From assembly GCA_947379975.1 (NCBI GenBank), contig CANCPF010000036.1, positions 1-12,517 of the forward strand: DNA of 12,517 nucleotides, read 5' to 3'. The position numbers and the translations under genes are program-made. Of the stretch, positions 1 to 6,757 are shown piece by piece. This stretch comes from Methylophilaceae bacterium (lineage in GTDB: Bacteria; Pseudomonadota; Gammaproteobacteria; Burkholderiales; Methylophilaceae). Position 1 is the first letter of the stretch. Each line of letters starts with the position of its first letter. The notes under the pieces are model-generated. The model saw only the letters and a program-made list of their open reading frames with translations. It was not told the DNA's origin and searched no databases.

Positions 1-596
1 GTGGTATTAATATCCTGATCTTTAAGCAAGTGCTTAGGCAGAATGTGCAAGCCGGCCCATGTATCCAAGGCTGGCGCATAGGGTGCAGCATAGGTGACGC
101 GGAAGGTGTTGGTGTCTGGTGTTTCAGCTTTGGTGACTAATTTAAAATCAGAACCATAAGGGGTGCGTGTTTTTTCATCAGTGACTTTTTGCCAGGTAAA
201 TAACACGTCTTCACTGGTTAAAGCTTGGTTATCTGCCCATTTAAGATTCGGTTTTAAATGAAAGGTAATGGTTTTTTGATCGCTGGAAATTTCCCAAGAC
301 TGAGCTAATTCACCGGTTAAATCTAAATTCTTATCATATTTCAGCAAGCTATTGAAGATATTGCCGGCAATTGCAGAAGCGGCAGATTCACCTGCAATCA
401 TGGCAATTAAGCCACTAGGTTCGCCTGTCATTGCATCAATTAAAGTACCGCCATTGGTTGCCGGGTAAGTCTTGCTGTAATCGATATTAGCTAAGGACTG
501 ATTACTTGATGAATTGCCACACGCTACAATAAATAGTGAAACTAACGTAATAAACGCCATTTTTTTAAAATTATATGGATGTGTTTTATTCAACAT
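1..596 (-). CDS. Peptide/nickel-type ABC transporter substrate-binding lipoprotein (SBP family 5), N-terminal part
   Basis: This is the N-terminal ~198 residues of a periplasmic solute-binding protein of the OppA/DppA class (SBP_bac_5); the rest lies beyond the left edge. The precursor starts MLNKTHPYNFKKM, followed by a hydrophobic stretch ending in a lipobox-like IVAC, with Cys26 as the predicted lipidated residue. The mature part has family hallmarks: a GGTLIDAMTGEP-like opening, IAGNIFNSLLKYD, then LAQSWEISSD and TFHLKPNLKWAD, and TSEDVLFTWQKVTD. Such proteins capture oligopeptides or similar ligands and pass them to an inner-membrane permease, which is not visible here. An AGAAG Shine-Dalgarno lies about 8 nt before the ATG. 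The gene follows mltD by only 19 nt, so it is probably co-transcribed with it. An in-frame Met13 is a less likely start. Ligand specificity cannot be read from this fragment. Confidence 0.88.
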   Translation of the reverse strand, partial: MLNKTHPYNFKKMAFITLVSLFIVACGNSSSNQSLANIDYSKTYPATNGGTLIDAMTGEPSGLIAMIAGESAASAIAGNIFNSLLKYDKNLDLTGELAQSWEISSDQKTITFHLKPNLKWADNQALTSEDVLFTWQKVTDEKTRTPYGSDFKLVTKAETPDTNTFRVTYAAPYAPALDTWAGLHILPKHLLKDQDINT

Positions 597-615
597 TATT
601 TATTTCTTCTGAATC

Positions 616-2439
616 TCATTTGTGCTTCTTATGCTTGGCCGAGGATGATTTTTCGCTAGCTTTGTTTTTAACATTTGATTTAGTCTTAACATGACTAGCT
701 TTAGTCGTTTTAGTTTGAGCGCTTTTATTTTCAGACTTATTTTTAGATTGGCTTTCAGCGGCTGTTTCTGCTTTATTAGCTGAAGTTATATTTAGAAGTT
801 GACCAACGTTAACTTGGCTTGTCTTTAAATTATTTATCAGCATGATTTGTTTGGTGCTCACATCATAATGTTTAGCAATGGATAACATGGTCTCACCTTT
901 TTTTACCCTGTGTGTGACGCTTTGTTGTTTTGTAGGTTCAATCTCAGCTTTATTTTTTTCTGCTGAGCTACTTACATTGTTTTCAGCACTAGATAAATCA
1001 ATATTGTCTGAATCTTGCTTAGTACTTAGATTGTGGTTGGTTTCAATAGCTGAATCAGTTGATGAATCTCTAGCCTTAGCTTCGCTGGAAGCATTAAAGT
1101 CATTGGTATTGCCATTCGGCACTAAAATGGCGCCAGCATTTTTAATTTTATTTTGTACTGGCAAATTGTTTACGTTACGTAATTTAGCCAATTGAATACC
1201 AAATTTCGATGCAATACTTTCTAGACGTTCACCACGCTTGGCAATGTAGGTACGCCAACTGACTAGCGGTTTATCGTAAGTGGCTAAGTTATTTCTGAAA
1301 GTTTGTGCTGATAAAATAGGTAGCAACAGCTCATGTTTTTCACCACTACTAGTGATAACCGGTCTTTTGTAACTAGGGTTGAGGGCGAGAAATTCATCAT
1401 CACTAATTTCCGCTAGCTTAGCCGCAAGATGCGCATCAATCTGAATCGGCGCCGAAACTCTGGCAAAATAAGGTGTGTTGGCGATGGTTTGAATTTTAAG
1501 ACCGTAATCGCCAGGGTTAGTCATTAAGTTCTTAATTGCCTGTAATTTTGGCACGTAATTTTTAGTTTCAGGCGGTAAGTTTAAACTTTCATAATCAGTT
1601 GGTAAGCCTAATTTTTTATTGCGTTCAATCGCACGGCCAACCGTGCCTTCTCCGGCATTATAGGCTGCTAGCGCTAAATCCCAAGAGCCAAACATGCCAT
1701 AAAGCTTTTGTAAATAATTAAGCGCAGCATCAGTCGCAAACATAATATTGCGTCTGTTATCTACCCACCAATTTTGTTTGAGGCCAAAATGCTTCCCTGT
1801 TGATGGAATGAATTGCCAGATACCTGAGGCGCTTCCCGTCGAATAAGCTTGTGGATTGTAGGCACTTTCTATCATAGGTAGCAAGGCAATCTCTGTAGGC
1901 ATGCCACGTTTTTCTACTTCTTCCACAATATGAAATAGATATTTTTGACTGCGCTCTACCATGCGTTTGATATAGTCTGGGCGAGATCTATACCAATCTT
2001 CATGCTTGGTTACTAATGGAGACGTAGAGTCAGGCATGTCGTAGCCATCTTTAATGCGCTGCCATAAATCATCATTACCGAGTGTAATAATATCTTGCTG
2101 ATCATTTATGGCGTTGGGCTGCTGGGTGTCTAATGTGTAAGGGGATTTTCCTCGTACTGACTTAGTTATGCCTACATTTTCGTTGTTGGCATCTTTACCA
2201 GTAAGATCTTTTGTACTATTTTTTGATGCATCATCAGGGTAAATAATAATTTCTACGCCTGCTACATTAGATTCTGCAATCGCTAAGCTACTCGCCAGCG
2301 ACGCGGTCGCAAGTATGCCTGCAAGAATGACCGCTAAAGTTAGTCTCGAAGAAGTGTTTGGAAGGCGGGTTGTGAATAGACAGTTGCGTAGTGGAAGTAA
2401 GTGCAGCATGAAACGCTCGTAGTCAAAATGTTGCAGCAT
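616..2439 (-). CDS. mltD: Membrane-bound lytic murein transglycosylase D with LysM domains
   Basis: This enzyme cleaves the MurNAc-GlcNAc bond of peptidoglycan to give 1,6-anhydro-muropeptides, acting in the periplasm. The 607-residue product has a hydrophobic N-terminal segment (about 34-55), a transglycosylase SLT domain (about 170-300) and two LysM peptidoglycan-binding modules (a degenerate one at about 395-441 and a clear one at about 508-552). The SLT domain carries the catalytic Glu191 in MIESAYNP, then SGIWQFIPSTG and AAYNAGEGTV. A low-complexity Ser/Asp/Asn linker (about 445-505) separates the LysM modules, and a Lys/Ser-rich tail (about 553-607) ends the protein. E. coli MltD is a lipoprotein, but no lipobox cysteine follows the hydrophobic segment here, so a Sec signal peptide or uncleaved anchor is likelier. 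ATG codon 11 (2409) has a GAG-type ribosome site and is a good alternative start. It sits between gloB and the peptide-binding lipoprotein gene. Confidence 0.93.
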   Translation of the reverse strand: MLQHFDYERFMLHLLPLRNCLFTTRLPNTSSRLTLAVILAGILATASLASSLAIAESNVAGVEIIIYPDDASKNSTKDLTGKDANNENVGITKSVRGKSPYTLDTQQPNAINDQQDIITLGNDDLWQRIKDGYDMPDSTSPLVTKHEDWYRSRPDYIKRMVERSQKYLFHIVEEVEKRGMPTEIALLPMIESAYNPQAYSTGSASGIWQFIPSTGKHFGLKQNWWVDNRRNIMFATDAALNYLQKLYGMFGSWDLALAAYNAGEGTVGRAIERNKKLGLPTDYESLNLPPETKNYVPKLQAIKNLMTNPGDYGLKIQTIANTPYFARVSAPIQIDAHLAAKLAEISDDEFLALNPSYKRPVITSSGEKHELLLPILSAQTFRNNLATYDKPLVSWRTYIAKRGERLESIASKFGIQLAKLRNVNNLPVQNKIKNAGAILVPNGNTNDFNASSEAKARDSSTDSAIETNHNLSTKQDSDNIDLSSAENNVSSSAEKNKAEIEPTKQQSVTHRVKKGETMLSIAKHYDVSTKQIMLINNLKTSQVNVGQLLNITSANKAETAAESQSKNKSENKSAQTKTTKASHVKTKSNVKNKASEKSSSAKHKKHK

Positions 2440-2489
2440 TTTAGCTAAATTAGGCGGTTGGAGTCAAGTGAAATATAATTAAAAACAGC

Positions 2490-2495
2490 ATTATA
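2490..2495 (-). promoter_or_regulatory. Possible internal -10 box upstream of mltD
   Basis: A perfect TATAAT lies on the minus strand in the 76-bp gap between gloB and mltD, about 50 nt before the mltD ATG. The best -35 hexamers at 16-18 nt spacing match the consensus at only three positions, so this is a weak prediction of an mltD promoter inside the gloB-mltD transcription unit. Confidence 0.28.
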
Positions 2496-2515
2496 AGTAT
2501 GCGCTATGTTTATGA

Positions 2516-3316
2516 TTAATAATGGTTTCTTAGTTCTCTAATTGCAGAGAAAGTCTCTAAGTAACTGACGTTTAATAGCCTCAAAGATGATTTTATTTCT
2601 GAGCTGTTGCAACGCAGAAATGGATTGGTGGCAAGCTCTAAAGAGATACTCGAAGGTAAGCTAGGTTGCTGCGCATTTCTCAATTTAACGGTTTCGCCAA
2701 AACGCTCAATCAGCGCCTGGTTGTTCGGCTCTAAACTTAAAGCAAAGTTTATATTGTGTAAAGTGTATTCGTGCGTGCAATAGACTTTGGTATTGGCTGG
2801 TAGCGTTACAAGTTTGTTTAATGAATCAAGCATTTGTGTGGAGGTACCTTCAAATAATCTGCCGCAACCGGCGCCAAATAAGGTGTCTCCACAAAAGAGT
2901 AGGCCGCCATCATTATCTATTTTGTTTTGCGACTCAAGTGGCTTTATATAATAAGCGACGTGACCAAGCGTGTGGCCAGGTACCTCTATCACTGTTGCTT
3001 GAATATTAAAATCGGCTAATTCAATCACATCGGTTTCATTAACTGCGTTATGTCTAAATGCGTATTTCTCAAGGTTGGGTGCATGTACGTCAGCCTCTGT
3101 AAACGCATCTAGCAGCGCAAAAACGCCATCAATATGGTCATGGTGATGATGTGTAATTAAAATAGTATGCAACTGTAAATTTAAGCGATTCAAAGTTTCC
3201 AGTACAGGTGCTGCATCACCAGGATCGACCACAATTGCGACTCTGCCATTATGGATTAGCCATATATAATTATCCTTGAACGCTGGAATGGGTATAATTT
3301 GTAATGTATCTTTCAT
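2516..3316 (-). CDS. gloB: Hydroxyacylglutathione hydrolase (glyoxalase II)
   Basis: It hydrolyses S-lactoylglutathione to lactate and glutathione, the second step of methylglyoxal detoxification in the cytoplasm. The protein is a metallo-beta-lactamase fold enzyme of 266 residues, close to the usual ~250-260. It begins with the typical IIPIPAFKDNYIWLI. The binuclear metal site is visible: THHHHDH gives His56, His58, Asp60 and His61; PGHT gives His115; CGDTLF gives Asp144; THEYT gives His182. The C-terminal substrate-binding domain ends with the family NPFLR motif. The frame is open 12 codons further upstream to a TTG, but the ATG chosen here has an AGG ribosome site and places IPIPAF at the normal distance from the N-terminus. 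It is the first gene of the minus-strand gloB-mltD-SBP run and diverges from the methyltransferase gene. Confidence 0.96.
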   Translation of the reverse strand: MKDTLQIIPIPAFKDNYIWLIHNGRVAIVVDPGDAAPVLETLNRLNLQLHTILITHHHHDHIDGVFALLDAFTEADVHAPNLEKYAFRHNAVNETDVIELADFNIQATVIEVPGHTLGHVAYYIKPLESQNKIDNDGGLLFCGDTLFGAGCGRLFEGTSTQMLDSLNKLVTLPANTKVYCTHEYTLHNINFALSLEPNNQALIERFGETVKLRNAQQPSLPSSISLELATNPFLRCNSSEIKSSLRLLNVSYLETFSAIRELRNHY

Positions 3317-3350
3317 AACGCCTATGATTTGTTCTAGCGCTATAAAAGTC

Positions 3351-3379
3351 AATAGAGATTGCGATTAATGATGATTCAA
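3351..3379 (-). promoter_or_regulatory. Candidate gloB promoter
   Basis: On the minus strand, TTGAAT (3379-3374) and TCTATT (3356-3351) are separated by 17 nt; each matches four of six sigma-70 consensus positions. A transcript from here would have a leader of about 30 nt before the gloB ATG. The 80-bp gap is shared with the divergent methyltransferase gene, for which I found no convincing box. Confidence 0.28.
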
Positions 3380-3396
3380 TTGTATTTGAAAGCCAG

Positions 3397-4176
3397 ATGA
3401 ATTCAGCACCTAAACTTGAGTATGATGAGGTTAGCCATGTCGATTTACGCCAGCAATGGTTTAATTCAATCGCGGGCCAATATTTGCAACTACAAGAACA
3501 GGCTTTGTATGATCAAGCCGTGTTTGATTTATTCGGCTTTAATGCAGTGCAAATGGGCTGCTTGCAAATGGATCTTTTGCGAAACTCGCGTATTCCGCAC
3601 CGTTTTAAAGCCTCTGATGGTGCAGAAACACCATTTAAAACAAATTTAAGTTGTTGTGATGATTTTTTGCCTTTCGCAGAAAATAGTTTAGATTTGTTGT
3701 TATTACCACATTGCTTAGAATTTAGTGCACGCCCACATCAAACTTTACGAGAAGCAGCAAGGGTGATGATGCCAGAAGGACATCTTATTATTTCAGGGTT
3801 CAATCCTTTAAGCACTTGGGGTGCTACTGCTAAATTTAACAGATTGGTTTCTAAACGTCAGACTTATCCTTGGAATGGTAAATTTATTGGTTTAGCCAGA
3901 CTAAAAGATTGGTTAGCACTGATGGGTTTTGAAATTTTATCCGTCGATATGTGTTGTCACGTGCCACCATTTGAGCAATCAGCATGGCAAAATCATGCGG
4001 CTTTTATGGACAAATTGGCTGCGCGTTGTTGTGCAATACTTGGCGGTGTCTATTTTATCGTGGCGAAAAAACGCGTAGTTGGGATGACGCCAATTAAACC
4101 TAACTGGAAAGCTGCCACTTTGAGCCCAGCTTTAATTGCTAGGCCGACACAATCTAAACCTGCACAAAAGAAATAA
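3397..4176 (+). CDS. Class I SAM-dependent methyltransferase-like protein, YafS family
   Basis: A 259-residue protein of the methyltransferase type-11 group, occupying the place of yafS between gloB and rnhA. The second half of the Rossmann fold is easy to see: LPFAENSLDLLLLPHCLEF (about 91-109, motif II region), then a helix with REAARVMMPEGHLIISGFNP (about 118-137, motif III region), then a late helix RLKDWLALMGFEI. The first SAM-binding loop is degenerate: where an active enzyme has a GxGxG stretch this one has only AVQMGCLQMDLL (about 50-61). As I recall, homologues in related bacteria also have a single-glycine version (ALQLGLPQ-like), so this is probably a family trait rather than decay. 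The C-terminus (about 230-259) is a Pro/Lys-rich tail. The substrate is unknown. No experimental function for YafS is known to me. Confidence 0.82.
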   Translation: MNSAPKLEYDEVSHVDLRQQWFNSIAGQYLQLQEQALYDQAVFDLFGFNAVQMGCLQMDLLRNSRIPHRFKASDGAETPFKTNLSCCDDFLPFAENSLDLLLLPHCLEFSARPHQTLREAARVMMPEGHLIISGFNPLSTWGATAKFNRLVSKRQTYPWNGKFIGLARLKDWLALMGFEILSVDMCCHVPPFEQSAWQNHAAFMDKLAARCCAILGGVYFIVAKKRVVGMTPIKPNWKAATLSPALIARPTQSKPAQKK

Positions 4177-4303
4177 ATTATGCTGATTTTAATTAAACTT
4201 GATTAAACTCTGACTGTAGTAACTTTAGCCAGCTTAAATCTGCTGTCGCTGATGTTTTTAGCTAAGTAAATAAGACCGAATATTAATAATAACTATAAAA
4301 TAA

Positions 4304-4777
4304 ATGACAAAAAATAACATGAGTATTCACACTGAAGTTGAGATTTATGCCGATGGTGCCTGTAAAGGCAATCCCGGTCCGGGTGGTTGGGGCGCTTGGA
4401 TTAGTTACGATGGCCATGAAAAAGAGTTGTTTGGTGGTGAAATGTTGACGACCAATAATCGTATGGAACTCACTGCGGTGATTCGAGCATTAGAGGCATT
4501 AAAACGCACTTGCCACGCCAAGGTGTTTACAGATTCAGTGTATGTGCAAAAGGGCATGACTGAATGGATAACTGGTTGGAAGGCTAGAAGTTGGCGTACT
4601 GCTGATAAAAAACCAGTTAAAAATGATGATTTGTGGCGAGTCTTAGATGTATTAGCCCAGCAACATACTGTGCAATGGGTTTGGGTGAAAGGGCATGCTG
4701 GTAATGTAGGCAATGAGCGGGCGGATATGCTGGCTAATCAAGGCGTAGATCAAGTGTTACAAGGAAATAGCAAATAA
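4304..4777 (+). CDS. rnhA: Ribonuclease HI
   Basis: It cuts the RNA strand of RNA-DNA hybrids, removing R-loops and Okazaki primers in the cytoplasm. The 157-residue product carries all four acidic catalytic residues: Asp17 in YADGACKGNPG, Glu55 in NNRMELTAV, Asp77 in FTDSVYV and Asp141 in NERADMLA, plus the active-site His131 in VKGHAGN. The basic handle WKARSWRTADKKPVKN is present, as in E. coli RNase HI. Neither this ATG nor the in-frame ATG at 4319 has a clear Shine-Dalgarno; the later one would give a 152-residue protein whose N-terminus matches E. coli length better. Its TAA shares one base with the dnaQ ATG (TAATG), so the two are translationally coupled, as suits their shared role in replication. 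Confidence 0.97.
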   Translation: MTKNNMSIHTEVEIYADGACKGNPGPGGWGAWISYDGHEKELFGGEMLTTNNRMELTAVIRALEALKRTCHAKVFTDSVYVQKGMTEWITGWKARSWRTADKKPVKNDDLWRVLDVLAQQHTVQWVWVKGHAGNVGNERADMLANQGVDQVLQGNSK

Positions 4778-5616
4778 TGCGTCAAATATTTTTAGATACT
4801 GAAACTACAGGTTTATATCACGCACAAGGTCATCGCGTGATTGAGATTGCCGCGGTCGAGATGATTAATCGCCGACCGACTAAACAGCATTTTCATTATT
4901 ACTTAAATCCTGATCGTGAAATTGATCAAGGTGCCCAAGAAGTACATGGCATTTCGCTAGAGTTTTTACAAGATAAACCACATTTTTCTGACATCGCTAA
5001 TGAGCTAATCGCATTTATTGCAGATGCTGAACTAATTATGCATAACGCTCCGTTTGATGTGGGTTTTTTGAATCGCGAACTGGGCTTGATTGATCAACAA
5101 CCAGTAGAAAACATTGCCGCAAAAATTACCGACACGCTAAAAATTGCTAAAGAAATGCGCCCAGGTCAGCGGAATAGTTTAGATGCGCTTTGTCGACACT
5201 TTGGTATAGACAACTCACGACGCACTCTGCATGGTGCGCTACTAGATGCTGAGTTGTTGGCCGAAGTGTATATGGCGATGACACGCGGCCAAAATAGCTT
5301 GATGATGGAGCTAGATAAACCTAATCAAAATATTATTAACGTGGCATCGCAGATGTCTCAGCCGCTATTTATTAAACTGGCTAACGAGGCTGAAATATCT
5401 GCACATGAATCTTACTTAGCTGGGCTGGCAAAGTCTGGTCATTGTTTATGGAATACACTTGAATCAGGGGCGGCTGTGGAATTGCAAACTGTTGAGTTAC
5501 CTGACGTTGAATTGCCCATTGATGAGCTGCCAGTCGCTGAATTGGATGCTTTAGAACTGGACGCTTTTGAATTGGAAATAAGCCAAGAAAAATTAGGAAA
5601 TGAAAATGACGAATAA
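4777..5616 (+). CDS. dnaQ: DNA polymerase III epsilon subunit (3'-5' proofreading exonuclease) with a repeat-bearing acidic C-terminal extension
   Basis: It proofreads DNA inside the Pol III core, bound to alpha and contacting the beta clamp. DEDDh residues are all visible: Asp7 and Glu9 (FLDTETTGL), Asp94 (HNAPFDVGFLN), His152 and Asp157 (LHGALLDAELLAEVY). QNSLMM at 172-177 sits where E. coli epsilon has its clamp-binding QTSMAF. The alpha-binding segment follows, with ISAHESYLAGLAKSGHCLWNT (about 207-227) aligning with the E. coli C-terminus, which ends in ...GGSCLWRA. Here the protein runs on for about 51 more residues with roughly 17 acidic and one basic residue, including seven tandem xxEL(P/D)-type pentapeptides at 233-267. 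Total length is 279 against 243 in E. coli. It starts inside the rnhA stop and its end overlaps the start of rfbB, so it lies in a tight operon. Confidence 0.96.
   Translation: MRQIFLDTETTGLYHAQGHRVIEIAAVEMINRRPTKQHFHYYLNPDREIDQGAQEVHGISLEFLQDKPHFSDIANELIAFIADAELIMHNAPFDVGFLNRELGLIDQQPVENIAAKITDTLKIAKEMRPGQRNSLDALCRHFGIDNSRRTLHGALLDAELLAEVYMAMTRGQNSLMMELDKPNQNIINVASQMSQPLFIKLANEAEISAHESYLAGLAKSGHCLWNTLESGAAVELQTVELPDVELPIDELPVAELDALELDAFELEISQEKLGNENDE
5473..5577 (+). repeat. Seven tandem 15-bp units in the 3' end of dnaQ
   Basis: In frame, the units encode AVELQ, TVELP, DVELP, IDELP, VAELD, ALELD and AFELE. Glu-Leu is invariant at positions 3-4; position 5 is Pro in the middle units and Asp or Glu in the last ones. 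At the DNA level the units have diverged (GAA/GAG and TTG/TTA/CTG vary), so this is an old expansion kept at protein level rather than a fresh slippage tract. The consensus differs from the A(D/N)LXX pentapeptide-repeat family that forms beta-helices. Confidence 0.85.
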
Positions 5617-6694
5617 AACGATCATTGTGACTGGTGGCGCTGGCTTTATTGGGGCAAACTTTGTTCTGGAATGGGTTAAACAAGGGTTAGGGACTGTCGT
5701 TAATTTAGATAAACTTACTTATGCTGGAAACTTGGAAAATCTGGTAACTTTACAGCATAATCCTGCCCATATTTTTGTACGCGGCGATATTGGCGATCAA
5801 GCTTTATTAGCCAAATTGCTGGAAGAATATCAACCTTGTGCGATTGTAAATTTTGCTGCAGAGAGTCATGTGGACCGCTCTATACATGGCCCTGAAGATT
5901 TTATTCAAACTAATGTCGTCGGTACCTTTCATTTGTTAGAAGCGGTGCGTGCATATTGGTTCAGCTTAAACGAAGCAGCGCGAATGAACTTTCGTTTTTT
6001 ACATGTTTCAACGGATGAAGTCTACGGATCACTGGCCAAGGATGATGCTGCATTTACTGAAAGACATACTTACGCACCGAATAGTCCATATTCAGCGTCT
6101 AAGGCGGCTTCAGATCACTTGGTGCGCGCCTATCATCACACTTATGGTTTGCCTACGCTGACCACTAATTGCTCTAATAATTACGGCCCGCATCATTTCC
6201 CAGAAAAACTAATCCCGCTGGTCATTCATAATGCGTTAACAGATAAGCCTTTGCCAATTTACGGTACTGGCCAACAGATTCGCGATTGGTTGTATGTAGA
6301 AGATCATTGTGCTGCAATTAGACGCGTATTAGAAGCCGGTAAGGTGGGTGATGTTTACAACGTAGGTGGATGGAACGAAAAACCTAATATTGAGGTAGTT
6401 AAAACACTATGCAGAATGCTTGATGTTAAAAAACCTCGTGTTGATGGCAAATCTTATTTGGATCAAATTACTTTTGTAGAAGATCGCTTAGGCCACGATC
6501 AGCGCTATGCGATAGACGCGTCTAAGATTGCAAAAGAGTTAAGCTGGAAGCCGAAAGAGACTTTTGAATCAGGTATTGAAAAAACCGTTAATTGGTATTT
6601 GGAGCATCAAGATTGGGTGAATAATGTCACTAGCGGCGAATATCGCCACTGGGTAGAAAAGCATTATGCAGAAAGAGGCGAAGAGATGGCCTGA
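5606..6694 (+). CDS. rfbB: dTDP-glucose 4,6-dehydratase
   Basis: It converts dTDP-glucose to dTDP-4-keto-6-deoxyglucose, the second step towards dTDP-rhamnose and other deoxysugars of surface polysaccharides. It is a cytoplasmic extended short-chain dehydrogenase using NAD. Starting at this ATG it has 362 residues, normal for the family. It shows the nucleotide-binding TGGAGFIGANF at the N-terminus, the AESHVDRSI signature, the catalytic STDEVYG (Thr-Asp-Glu), the YSASK active-site Tyr/Lys pair and NCSNNYGPHHFPEKLIP. An ATG two codons earlier (5600) is in frame, but AGGA at 5595-5598 is only one base from it and seven from 5606, which favours 5606. The start overlaps the end of dnaQ by 11 nt. 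Partners rfbA, rfbC and rfbD are absent from the window, so this is an isolated copy; a dTDP-hexose dehydratase of another pathway is possible but the sequence is typical RfbB. Confidence 0.94.
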   Translation: MTNKTIIVTGGAGFIGANFVLEWVKQGLGTVVNLDKLTYAGNLENLVTLQHNPAHIFVRGDIGDQALLAKLLEEYQPCAIVNFAAESHVDRSIHGPEDFIQTNVVGTFHLLEAVRAYWFSLNEAARMNFRFLHVSTDEVYGSLAKDDAAFTERHTYAPNSPYSASKAASDHLVRAYHHTYGLPTLTTNCSNNYGPHHFPEKLIPLVIHNALTDKPLPIYGTGQQIRDWLYVEDHCAAIRRVLEAGKVGDVYNVGGWNEKPNIEVVKTLCRMLDVKKPRVDGKSYLDQITFVEDRLGHDQRYAIDASKIAKELSWKPKETFESGIEKTVNWYLEHQDWVNNVTSGEYRHWVEKHYAERGEEMA

Positions 6695-6718
6695 TTGCGG
6701 CTGGTTGAATCAAAGGCC
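6688..6718 (+). repeat. Imperfect inverted repeat across the rfbB stop codon
   Basis: GGCCTGATT (6688-6696) can pair with AATCA-AA-GGCC (6708-6718), giving nine base pairs with a two-base bulge and an 11-nt loop. It lies at the junction of convergent rfbB and queD. No run of T follows it on either strand, so it is at best a weak or factor-assisted terminator or an mRNA 3'-end stabiliser. Confidence 0.3.
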
Positions 6719-6757
6719 GTTAAATTAACAGCAGTTGTATTAAATGACTCAGCTAAT

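Noticed and set aside
878..1195. Plus-strand open frame inside mltD
   Set aside because: It is antisense to the linker and LysM coding part of mltD, has no family motif, and mltD is strongly supported by the SLT and LysM motifs. The other opposite-strand frames within gloB, rnhA, dnaQ, queD, rsgA, the M48 gene and glgA were dismissed for the same reason.
4177..4303. Structured RNA or terminator between the methyltransferase and rnhA genes
   Set aside because: The 127-bp gap is AT-rich and offers only four- to five-pair stems with long loops. A TATAAAAT at 4294-4301 lacks a -35 partner, so I see no firm signal here.
5473..5577. Pentapeptide-repeat (MfpA/Qnr-like) domain in the DnaQ tail
   Set aside because: The unit pattern xxEL(P/D) does not match A(D/N)LXX, and seven units are too few for that right-handed beta-helix.
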